From Dunaliella salina (Eukaryota > Chlorophyta > Chlorophyceae > Chlamydomonadales > Dunaliellaceae): 10,021 bases of DNA. Below are positions 1 to 5,605 of this stretch, in pieces. The notes under the pieces are model-generated. The model saw nothing but the letters and a program-made list of their open reading frames with translations, did not search any database and had not been told where the DNA came from. A program made the position numbers and the translations under genes. Location of the stretch: positions 99,231 to 109,251 of the forward strand of contig MU069750.1 of the NCBI GenBank assembly GCA_002284615.2, read 5' to 3'. The stretch's first letter is position 1. Every line of letters starts with the position of its first letter.

Positions 1-29
1 TGTGTGTGTGCGTCCTCCTTCCCCTTCAG

Positions 30-191
30 GCTGTGACACGCGTGTCCATCACCCCACACCAGCTGTCCTTTGACCCTCAGCAACAGCAGCAGCAGCAGCA
101 GCTGCAGCAACACAGGGAAGGCTTGAGAGTGCTGAGGCCCCGCGCCCCACCATCCACGCATCCTAGTGGCAGGTGTGTCAGGAGTCCTAAG
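30..191 (+). CDS. Internal exon candidate with poly-Gln tract, protein unknown
   Basis: A pyrimidine-rich stretch ending in CCTTCAG (acceptor AG at 28-29, preceded by a TG run at the window edge) leads into 54 open codons that end in AAG followed by GTAAGG at 192. The exon is exactly 162 bases, phase 0 at both ends, so skipping it would keep frame. The peptide begins AVTRVSITPHQLSFDP, continues with eight Gln, Leu and two more Gln (78-110, CAG with a few CAA and one CTG), then a basic, Pro-rich tail ending CVRSPK. The start resembles the beta-strand pattern xITPxxLxF of ASH/MSP-type domains, but this is only a suggestion from a dozen residues. A second GTAAGG begins five bases downstream at 197, and CAG|GTGTGT at 173 is a weaker alternative donor. 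The minus strand here is also open but reads as poly-Cys and is not credible. Partner exons were not found. Confidence 0.5.
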
Positions 192-406
192 GTAAGGTAA
201 GGGTGCAGCGTTACACCTGCCGACAAGGGCACCTGAGGGGATTCGATTCTGGAGACTCCCAGGGAAGCACCGCTGCACACTGCAGATTCCTCAATCCCCA
301 TACTTCCAGGGACCCCAGGTTGAGGTGTCTCCACCACATTGAATTGCCTCACCCAATAGCCTTGTACAGGCCCTGTGGCATTTTTCTTTGTATTGCTCCT
401 ATTTAA
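192..406. other. Presumed intron, no feature seen
   Basis: Downstream of the donor at 192 I see no open stretch with matching splice signals on the plus strand. A minus-strand open stretch exists here, but its composition follows the neighbouring tandem repeat and it has only a weak donor-like GTGAGG near 350. Confidence 0.4.
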
Positions 407-560
407 GACGTCTTGTGTGGCATGGTGGCACTTGTGTGGCGGCGCATAAGACAACGGCGTGGTATCTTGTGTGGCAACGGCATGGTGTGACAGCGGCATG
501 GTATCTTGTGTGGCGTGGTGTGACAAGACAACGGCATGGTGTCTTGTGTGGCATGGTGTT
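407..560 (+). repeat. Degenerate tandem repeat, core CTTGTGTGGC
   Basis: The core CTTGTGTGGC recurs at about 412, 431, 466, 505 and 543 (spacing 19, then 35-39 bases), separated by variants of ACGGCATGGTGTGACA. Because the unit has few stops it is open in several frames and gives repetitive peptides (ATQDTMPLSHHA-like on the minus strand). These are products of the repeat, not a gene. Confidence 0.8.
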
Positions 561-792
561 AAAGGCAGGTGGGTGACGCAACTGCTTGTGCTGTATGGCT
601 TGAATGCAATTTGCTTGCTGCTTGTGATTATACAGTGGTTGCTGTTGAAAGGCTTGCTCCCAGGCAGTGAATGCAAACTGGACATTGGCAGAACAAAGCG
701 TTTTTGGGGGGCCTAAGCATAGTCGGCACACCCATACATTAGCAGGATTTTTTTCAACTTTGCTCTTCATACCGTACTTAACAGTAATCATT
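561..792. other. No recognisable feature
   Basis: Unique-looking sequence with no convincing exon, RNA gene or repeat. Short open stretches on both strands lack matching splice signals. Confidence 0.4.
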
Positions 793-882
793 CCGCACCC
801 CTCCAAAAAATATTTTTTTGTTGTTTCCCGCCTAAATCCCGCACCCCCCTCAGTAATTATGTTTTCCTGCATGTTCCCGCAG
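793..882 (+). repeat. Short C-rich/T-rich degenerate repeat, left set
   Basis: Units start with CCGCACCCC, run into an A-rich then T-rich stretch and end in a TTCCCGC/TTCCTGC motif (starts near 793, 838 and 876). The same element recurs at 1379-1455, so this is a dispersed or interrupted tandem family on either side of the 1054-1331 minus-strand candidate. Confidence 0.6.
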
Positions 883-901
883 GGCAATCTGCCCAACAAT
901 T

Positions 902-969
902 TCTGGTGCACCCCTGCATGTGTATTGGTGCCCCCCTTGCATGAGCTCTGGTGTACCCTTGCATGTGGA
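902..969 (+). repeat. Three tandem 22-23 bp units
   Basis: TGGTGCACCCCTGCATGTG-like units begin near 904, 926 and 949, each with a TGGTG...CCCTGCATG core. A plus-strand open stretch beginning at the last unit and running to about 1078 (MWKLPAVLKKK...) is probably chance, because it has no good acceptor and begins inside the repeat. Confidence 0.65.
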
Positions 970-1053
970 AGCTGCCAGCAGTTCTGAAGAAAAAGCTTCG
1001 AAGCGGAAGGGGGGCTGCACTGGTCCTGCATGTGAGCGTGCATGACACAATCT

Positions 1054-1331
1054 TTACTCCTCAGAAAATTCAGAATTAGATGGAATCCAGCTACAATTAT
1101 CACTCCCACATGTCTCCTTAAATCCAAGAAAAAAACATAGGTTGTGTTTGAAAGCATGGAGTCCAGGACGCTCAGCATCCTTGCGCTGGTGCAAAAGCTC
1201 CTGCTGAAATTTCTCACCTTCTGCTTCTTCTGGAGCTGCTCTTGAGTGATTGGAGGCGTGGGCTCGAAGAGGCTGTCCACACTCAACTGTCGATGCCCCT
1301 CAGGCGCCTGAGGAGCCCTCTGCCCGCTCAT
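1054..1331 (-). CDS. Unknown coiled-coil-like protein, frame broken by a 14-base GT...AG segment
   Basis: On the minus strand an ATG at 1331 opens 38 codons (MSGQRAPQAPEGHRQLSVDS... then TPPITQEQLQKKQK) that end in AAG at 1218, immediately followed by GTGAGA, a good 5' splice consensus. Only 14 bases later, after TTTCAG, an open stretch starts at 1203 (QELLHQRKDAERPGLHAF...) and runs 49 codons to TAA at 1056-1054. Removing the 14 bases (1217-1204) joins two Gln/Lys/Glu-rich parts into one smooth helix-like segment; left in place, the frame shifts. Fourteen bases is below usual spliceosomal intron sizes, so this may be a collapsed intron, a small indel in a decayed copy, or an exon whose real downstream partner lies elsewhere. 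The C-terminal part (LCFFLGFKETCGS...) looks less protein-like. Not recognised. It lies between two sets of the same short repeat. Confidence 0.3.
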
Positions 1332-1378
1332 ACCCCCCAAAATCAGAAAATATAATCATTTTCACTTTTCTGTGCTTT

Positions 1379-1455
1379 CCCGCAGCCCCAAAAACAATTA
1401 TTTTTCCTGCTGTCCGCAGTCATGCCGCACCCCTCAAAAACATTATTTTTGCGGG
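1379..1455 (+). repeat. Short C-rich/T-rich degenerate repeat, right set
   Basis: CCCGCAGCCCC followed by AAAAACAATTATTTTTCC at 1379, and CCGCACCCC followed by a similar A/T stretch at 1425, match the set at 793-882. The last unit is flanked by CCGCA and TGCGG, a short inverted pair. Confidence 0.6.
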
Positions 1456-1658
1456 ATGATATACTTTATGTACGGTAGTCAGATTATTGTGACTTCTCTG
1501 TTCCTAGTTGCTGCCCAATGCCTTGGCTCATACCTTCCAACCAAAAGACATGCTGGTATTACTTGAAGTAAACTTTGTATATTTGTGGAGTATGTCATGT
1601 TTTTGCTGGATACACAAATGACATCAATCCAGCCTTGGGAGTCTGGGGCGCATCTCTT

Positions 1659-1777
1659 TCAGGCCTTTTGACTATTTCTGCCATCGTGGAGAATCATGTT
1701 GACCCTCCGTGTAATAGCCAAGTTTTTCTTGCTCTTCCAAGGACAAGTCAACCTCAGCAGCTGCGCCCGAGACAGCT
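1659..1777 (-). CDS. Possible terminal exon of a small minus-strand gene
   Basis: Read leftwards, an exceptionally long pyrimidine tract (complement of 1791-1831) leads through TTACACAAG and TGTGACAG to an acceptor AG at 1779-1778. Entering in phase 1, as required by the 1973-2110 candidate, gives E-LSRAQLLRLTCPWKSKK... and stops at TGA 1661-1659, 38 residues. A competing frame entered at TGTGAC (phase 0) reads AAAEVDLSLEEQEKLGYY... to a TAG near 1670; it looks more like a real protein by composition, but I found no phase 0 upstream partner. The plus strand is also open for a short exon at 1742-1790, so the frame is uncertain. Product unknown. Confidence 0.28.
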
Positions 1778-1781
1778 CTGT

Positions 1782-1831
1782 CACACTTGTGTAAGAAAGG
1801 AAACGAAAAGAAAAAGAAAAAGAAAAAAAAA
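1782..1831 (-). promoter_or_regulatory. Polypyrimidine tract and 3' splice region of a minus-strand intron
   Basis: The plus strand shows an almost pure A/G run (AAAGAAAAAG-like) over about 1791-1831. On the minus strand this is a T/C-rich tract of about 40 bases ending in TTCTTACACAAG and TGTGACAG, which is what a strong 3' splice region looks like. It is the main reason for preferring a minus-strand gene here over the plus-strand reading. Confidence 0.4.
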
Positions 1832-1972
1832 CTGTTTTAGGCAGATAAACTCTCCCTACATCATTTAAGGAAAAGGAGACACATTGGCTCAAAAAAGAGC
1901 CGTGTGCCCCCTCCACTACTGTGTATTAAGCAAGATCCCTTGATTCCTTGACAGTGACTGTCCTGAACTTAC

Positions 1973-2110
1973 CTGCTGCAATTTCCCGTGCGACTACGAC
2001 AAGCCCAGCGTGTGCCCAGAAGCAATTACATCCTTTGACTGATGCATCCTGCAACCCTGCATACCTCGGGACAAGCCCTCTATGGTATCTGTACATACGT
2101 ACAAGTGAAC
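1973..2110 (-). CDS. Possible internal exon of a small minus-strand gene
   Basis: Minus-strand acceptor ATACTATTCAG (AG at 2112-2111) opens a 138-base exon, phase 1 at both ends, with 45 full codons: SLVRMYRYHRGLVPRYAG, then LQDASVKGCNCFWAHAG, then LVVVAREIAA. It ends at CAG|GTAAGTT (GT at 1972-1971), the best donor in the window on this strand. The open frame reaches beyond the exon on both sides, so length alone is weak evidence; the splice sites and the natural amino-acid mix are the argument. No family recognised. DASxxG is the form found at the start of RNase H domains of retroelements, but the rest of that domain is not visible, so I do not call it. The plus strand here also reads a Cys-rich peptide (CPELTCCNFPCDYDKPSVC) to a TGA at 2042, which is the rival model. 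Confidence 0.33.
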
Positions 2111-2189
2111 CTGAATAGTATGTGTCTTCAAGCTATCTTCACGTTCATTTCTAATTTACATTTATCATTTTGTTTTTTCTTTATCTCAG

Positions 2190-2431
2190 CTGGAAGTAAT
2201 GCTCTGCGTGGCATGTGATACCTTCTACACCAGTTGACGAATGGCGTTGCCAATGAGTGGTAATCGTATTCATACCTGTCGTTGTCAATTTCCAGATGCA
2301 AACATTGAACATGCTCCTGAACTATCTGTCAAATGGCATGAGGATCAAGAACTACACCATGATAAAAGCCCTTTGATGTGCCCCCCTGCTGTCACCCAGT
2401 GCTGTCTCACACCAACACTGTTTGTTTCCAG
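2190..2431 (+). other. Upstream open stretch of the 2530 exon, split by one in-frame TGA
   Basis: The acceptor TTTTTTCTTTATCTCAG (AG 2188-2189) is the best pyrimidine-rich 3' splice site on the plus strand. The frame it opens reads LEVMLCVACDTFYTS and meets TGA at 2235-2237; two codons later ATG 2241 resumes the same frame, which stays open through to the donor at 2531. The peptide after the ATG includes FPDANIEHAPELSVKWHED and a Cys pair (TCRC). MLCVACD resembles the second Cys pair of PHD-type fingers, but the expected His is absent. Possible readings are a last exon ending at TGA 2237 followed by a new gene at ATG 2241, one exon broken by a mutation, or chance openness with the true acceptor at 2431. 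Confidence 0.3.
2276..2312 (-). CDS. Possible first exon of the same minus-strand gene
   Basis: An ATG at 2312 (context AGCATGT, in-frame TAG twelve bases upstream) reads MFNVCIWKLTTT and one extra base before GACAG|GTATGA (GT at 2275-2274). Phase 1 matches the acceptor at 2111, giving a 165-base intron. Joined to the next two candidates it would make a complete protein of about 97 residues. A 12-codon exon is easily found by chance, and it overlaps the plus-strand open frame 2241-2530, so both cannot be coding. Confidence 0.17.
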
Positions 2432-2530
2432 GGACAAGCCCCCTGACTGCCTAATGCCGCCTCCTGACTTTGCACTCCTGCCATCTACCTACCCCACTCT
2501 GCGGGATGTGTCAATCCGCCTGCTCTCTAG
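2432..2530 (+). CDS. Exon candidate, Pro-rich segment of an unknown protein
   Basis: Acceptor CTGTTTGTTTCCAG (AG 2430-2431) and donor CTCTAG|GTGAGG (GT at 2531) bound exactly 99 bases, phase 2 at both ends. It reads DKPPDCLMPPP, then DFALLPSTYPTLRDVSIRL, then LS. The minus strand is interrupted by stops in all frames, which favours the plus strand. The same frame stays open upstream to ATG 2241, so this could be the end of a longer first exon (2241-2530) rather than a 99-base internal exon. Its phase fits the 2697 candidate 166 bases downstream, giving a split AG|C serine codon. No family recognised. Confidence 0.42.
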
Positions 2531-2605
2531 GTGAGGTCAAAAAGGTCAGGGTGTGTCACAAGCTTGAGAGCAGACTGATGAGGCATGCAAGAGCAACAAG
2601 CAAAA

Positions 2606-2660
2606 GACAGCATGGAAGCCGTCGGACACATCAAGTGACGGCATTGAAGCTGTATGCCTA
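2606..2660 (+). repeat. Degenerate copies of the 2697 exon start, within the intron
   Basis: GACAGCATGGAAGCCGTCGG near 2607 and GACGGCATTGAAGCTGTATG near 2637 resemble the acceptor/exon junction GACAGCATGAAGCTGCATG at 2692. A fourth weaker match, GGCATGGACGCTGTAGGC, lies inside the exon at about 2725. This is either a local repeat family or a copied splice junction. Confidence 0.45.
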
Positions 2661-2696
2661 CTTGGATGTATGTGAATGAGTGTATATAAGTGACAG

Positions 2697-2757
2697 CATG
2701 AAGCTGCATGCCAACCCGGGAATTGGCATGGACGCTGTAGGCAGAAACAAGGCCGTG
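2697..2757 (+). CDS. Short exon candidate of the same unknown protein
   Basis: Acceptor AAGTGACAG (AG 2695-2696) and donor GTG|GTAAGTTG (GT at 2758) bound 61 bases, phase 2 in and phase 0 out. After the split Ser codon it reads MKLHANPGIGMDAVGRNKAV. The frame stays open past the donor to a TAG at 2881, and a second GTAAGTTG occurs at 2801, so a longer exon ending at 2800 is possible; that version ends in phase 1 and does not fit the next candidate. The acceptor lacks a strong pyrimidine tract and its junction has look-alike copies upstream, which lowers confidence. Confidence 0.3.
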
Positions 2758-3171
2758 GTAAGTTGTAATCTTGTAAGACTCCATGAGCATGGATTGATAG
2801 GTAAGTTGATCCTGCTTTTGGCTTGTCCGCATCTGTCAAGGCAACAGCTGGGCAGCTCAGCCAAAAGGACTGCCAGGCTGTAGGGATCAATCAAAGTAAA
2901 CCTGAAGAACCAAATCAAGCAGCCATGCGTAGTGACAAGTCACTCAGTGCTTACCCTGCACCTTGACTCAATGTCATGGCTTGTAAGCACTGATGCGGCA
3001 GTATAAATAAAAGGTCGATTCAGATGCTACAATATGGTGCTTATATGAGCATGCAGCTTCTCTCAACGACTCCTGCCTTTCCTTGCACGTCACTGCAGTC
3101 CTCTTGCTTGTCCTTTCTTTATACAGAAATATTTTCTTGGCACATCCTCATGTGTATGCAGGCATGGGCAG
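2758..3171 (+). other. Presumed intron between the 2757 and 3276 exons
   Basis: 414 bases starting GTAAGT and ending in GGGCAG (or ten bases earlier at TATGCAG). TATAAATAAAA at 3002 looks like a TATA box, but lies between two exon candidates on the same strand. Pyrimidine-rich stretches occur at 3050-3125. No other exon is convincing. Confidence 0.35.
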
Positions 3172-3276
3172 CGCGGCGAAGGGGTGAACACGCTGCCCTT
3201 GCGGGTGCACCAGCTGTTTTCGTCTCTTGAAGCCATTGCTCGCAGGCACGGGGCCCGACTGCGAGAGCATTACGCA
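3172..3276 (+). CDS. Exon candidate, basic helical segment of an unknown protein
   Basis: 35 codons reading RGEGVNTLPLRVHQLFSS, then LEAIARRHGARLREHYA, bounded by GGGCAG (AG 3170-3171) and GCA|GTGAGTATT (GT at 3277). Phase 0 at both ends matches the phase 0 donor at 2757. An alternative acceptor at 3161 (TATGCAG) has a better context and adds HGQ, but enters in phase 2 and would need an extra exon. The other two frames hit TGA, and GC-rich third positions (CTG, CGG, GTG, GCC) support this frame. The composition (Arg, His, Leu, Glu) suggests an amphipathic helix. Its last dozen codons plus the donor are the template of the repeat that follows. No family recognised. This is the best-supported exon of the plus-strand chain. 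Confidence 0.5.
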
Positions 3277-3795
3277 GTGAGTATTATTCTGTGAGCATTA
3301 TGTAGTGTGTTGTGCGTTGAGCATTATTCAAGCATGAGCATTATTCAAGCATGGGGCCTGACTGCGAGAGCATTATGCAGTGAGTATCATGCAGTGAGAA
3401 ATTAAAGCACGAGGCCTGACCGCTAGAGCATTATGCAGTGAGTTTTGTGCAGTGAGTTTTATGCAGTGAGTCCTATGCAGGCACGGAGCCCGATTGCGAG
3501 AGCATTATGCAATGAGTATTACGCAGTGAGTGTTAAGCAGGCACGGGGCAGGACTGCATGAGCATTATGCAGTGAGTATTATGCAGTAGGTTATTATGCA
3601 GGCACAAGGCCCGATGGGAGAGCCTTATGCAGACATGTGTGTATAATGCAGACATGTGGCCTGACTGCCAGAGCATTATGTAATGAGTAATGTGCAATTT
3701 ATATTATACAGTTACGCAGTGAGTGTTATGCAGGCACAGGGCCCAATTGCGAAGGCATTATGCGAGGAGTATTATGCAATGAGTATTATGCAGAC
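3242..3795 (+). repeat. Tandem repeat derived from an exon/5' splice-site junction
   Basis: About eight diverged copies start at 3242, 3349, 3407, 3477, 3537, 3598, 3648 and 3730. The core is GCACGGGGCCCGACTGCGAG followed by AGCATTATGCAGTGAGTATT. The first copy is the coding end of the preceding exon plus its donor. Spacing is about 60 bases in the middle and irregular at the ends; extra GCAGTGAGTT sub-repeats occur at 3438-3470. Exact GTGAGT hexamers occur at 3277, 3380, 3438, 3452, 3466, 3526, 3572 and 3719, and several copies begin with TATGCAG|GCAC, an acceptor-like join. Confidence 0.85.
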
Positions 3796-3979
3796 ATTGC
3801 AAGGTTGGAGCCCTTCTCGAGCCTGAATGCTCATCCTGTTATGACATCAAACAACTAATTTTCTTTTTGGGGTATATGCAATGAGTATTATACAGACATT
3901 GCAAGGTAAAAGCCCTTCTCAAGCCTGAGTGCTCATCCTGCCATGACATCAAACAATTGATTTTCTTTTTTGGCTGTGA
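3776..3979 (+). repeat. Two-copy direct repeat, 102 bp period
   Basis: GCAATGAGTATTATGCAGAC at 3776 recurs at 3878 with few differences, and similarity continues through GCCCTTCTC(A/G)AGCCTGA, CTCATCCTG, ATGACATCAAACAA and a TTTTCTTTTT run. The 5' end of each copy is itself a derivative of the preceding array. The second copy decays after about 3970. It is not coding in any frame. Confidence 0.85.
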
Positions 3980-4067
3980 AATGTACTGTGTCACTTTGCT
4001 TCAGACAAGCTTACTTGCTGGGGGGAGAGTGAGGGATCCAGGCTTGTACTGATTCAGAGTGCAATGA

Positions 4068-4290
4068 CTCGCTGACCCAAGCAGGAGAGCAAATGACTGA
4101 CTGACCAAGCAAGCAAGCAATTGATCGAGCAAGCAAGCAAGTAACAGGCTGATCCAGTAAGCAATTGACTGACTTAGCAAGCAAAAGACTGACCAAGCAA
4201 GCAAGTCACTGACCAAGCTAGCAAGCAAGTAGCTGACTGACCAAGCAAGCAAGCAACTCAACAGGCGTTGACTTACTGACCTAGCAGGCT
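4068..4290 (+). repeat. Tandem repeat of GACT and CAAG tetranucleotide blocks
   Basis: CTGACCAAGCAAGCAAG-type units recur near 4073, 4101, 4189, 4210, 4236 and 4277, with variable numbers of the tetranucleotides CAAG and GACT between them. The minus strand is open across it and reads a Leu/Ser-rich pseudo-membrane peptide (SCLLAWSVSYLLA-like), a product of the repeat. Confidence 0.85.
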
Positions 4291-4580
4291 ATCGGGATCT
4301 GGCTCATGTACACAGGGCACCTTGCGCACGTCTTTTGAATTTTGGGTCACGCATGCATCTGTTTGTGAGCTTGATGCTCTTTCAGAATTCTGGCCTCTGA
4401 GGTATCTTGATATGTTTGGCTTTTTGCTAAGATATGTTGAAGAATCACATTTGCTCCTATGATCCTGGTTGGGAAGGTGTCTATTTTTTCTTATAGAATA
4501 TATCTAGATAGAAGGTGCAGATAGAAAGGTTCAAACAACCACCAAGGCCGCGCCCAGCAGCACTTCCAAAGTGGAGTGAC

Positions 4581-4583
<3 letters not shown>
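4291..4583. other. No recognisable gene
   Basis: AT-richer unique sequence. A 16-base stretch between TTTCAG (4385) and GTATCT (4402), and an open stretch from 4519 (IERFKQPPRPRPAALPKW) running into the CTG repeat, were considered as exons but have no supporting context. Confidence 0.35.

Positions 4584-4616
<33 letters not shown>
4584..4616 (+). repeat. (CTG)11 microsatellite
   Basis: Eleven uninterrupted CTG units, four bases before the GAT tract. Pure CTG/CAG runs of this size form slipped hairpins and tend to vary in length. Confidence 0.97.
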
Positions 4617-4618
<2 letters not shown>

Positions 4619-4620
4619 TT

Positions 4621-4660
4621 GATGATGATAATGATGACAATGATGATCATGATGATGATA

Positions 4661-4691
<31 letters not shown>

Positions 4692-4696
4692 GGATG

Positions 4697-4758
<62 letters not shown>

Positions 4759-4768
4759 AGTGATGATC
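4621..4768 (+). repeat. (GAT)n microsatellite, about 49 units, imperfect
   Basis: 148 bases of GAT with scattered AAT, GAC, CAT, GAG and AGT variants, concentrated in the first third and at the last units. It reads poly-Asp or poly-Met on the plus strand and poly-His or poly-Ser on the minus strand; none of these is flanked by credible coding sequence. Confidence 0.97.
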
Positions 4769-4910
4769 CTGCCGGCGGTTGCAAGAGGAAACTACTTGGG
4801 GGTGCAACCATGCACATCATCCTCCATGTTCCTTCTTCTTTTTTTCCCACAATGCCAGGCTGGTCCCTGCTGCCCACATTTTGGCTGCTTGCAGCTGTGG
4901 CGCTGAGGCC

Positions 4911-5190
4911 TGACCTTGCTCATGGTCCAAATAGAAGAAAACACAAGCAGACAAATTTCTACTGTTCTTCTGTTCAGAACTGAAGTGACCTTGCTCACGG
5001 TCCAAACAGGAGAAAACGCAAGCAGACATGTTTCTCACTGTTCTGCTGTTCAGAACTGAACTGACCTTGCTCACGGTCCAAACAGGAGAAAACGCAAGCA
5101 GACGTATTTCCCACTGTTCTACTGTTCAGAACTGAACTGAACTTGCTCGCAGTTCAAACAGAAGAAAACGCAAGCAGGCAAATTTCCTAC
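4911..5190 (+). repeat. Tandem repeat, 75-76 bp period, about 3.7 copies
   Basis: TGACCTTGCTCACGGTCCAA starts at 4911, 4986, 5062 and (diverged) 5138, each followed by AGAAAACGCAAGCAGAC, a T/C-rich stretch, CTGTTCAGAACTGAA. The AGAAAACGCAAGCAGAC part is shared with the larger array that follows, so the two are related. The last copy grades into that array. Confidence 0.9.
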
Positions 5191-5204
5191 TTTGTTGCTG
5201 TTAC

Positions 5205-5445
5205 AGCTGCTGCTGCTGCTGCTGCTGCTAATGGTGATGATGGTGATGGCCATTTGATTGAGATGTGGCTCCGCCAGCCAAAAACGTCTAAGTGCATGAT
5301 GGATTGCTTCCCAAACCAGCAAGCTAGCTGAAGCTGCTTCTGCTGCTGCTCATTCTGCAAGCAGGCTGAGCAGTCAGAGCTGGAAGGTCCATGAGGGCTT
5401 CTGCCACCGAAGAAAAGAGAGTGCAAGCAGTCGTGTCCTCCACGA

Positions 5446-5476
<31 letters not shown>

Positions 5477-5564
5477 CACTCTGCAAGCAGGCTGAGCCTT
5501 TAGGCCTAGGACCAGCAGGGCTTCTGCGACCAAACACAAGAAAATGCAAGCAGATATCCCACCA

Positions 5565-5605
<41 letters not shown>

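Noticed and set aside
77..685. 202-codon open frame on the minus strand
   Set aside because: It reads poly-Cys through the CAG tract and repetitive peptides through the 407-560 repeat; the plus strand explains 30-191 better.
960..1078. Plus-strand open stretch MWKLPAVLKKKLRSG...
   Set aside because: It begins inside a 22-23 bp repeat, lacks an acceptor, and overlaps the minus-strand candidate.
399..1340. 313-codon open frame on the minus strand
   Set aside because: Only its first part (1331-1218) looks coding, and it ends at a good donor. The rest shifts frame relative to the better continuation at 1203 and runs through repeats.
1742..2042. Plus-strand two-exon model giving a Cys-rich protein ending at TGA 2042
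   Set aside because: Splice phases match (phase 2), but the intron would begin with a long purine run, and the same bases form a better pyrimidine tract and donor on the minus strand. Kept only as a rival model.
3002..3012. TATAAATAAAA as a TATA box or poly(A) signal
   Set aside because: It sits inside the presumed intron between exons on the same strand, green algae usually use TGTAA for polyadenylation, and no start codon with a supported frame follows.
4001..4261. Leu-rich membrane-like peptide on the minus strand
   Set aside because: It arises from the GACT/CAAG repeat and has no start context or splice support.
4386..4401. 16-base micro-exon between TTTCAG and GTATCT
   Set aside because: Too short to judge, and such AG...GT pairs are expected by chance at this density.
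4524..4540. tRNA B-box-like GGTTCAAACAACC
   Set aside because: No A box at the right distance and no cloverleaf could be folded by eye.
4519..4620. Open stretch IERFKQPPRPRPAALPKW running into poly-Leu
   Set aside because: The acceptor is poor, and the frame ends in TGA immediately after the CTG microsatellite.
4576..4983. Poly-Asp / poly-His / poly-Ser proteins over the GAT tract
   Set aside because: Each is simply the microsatellite translated; the flanks are not protein-like.
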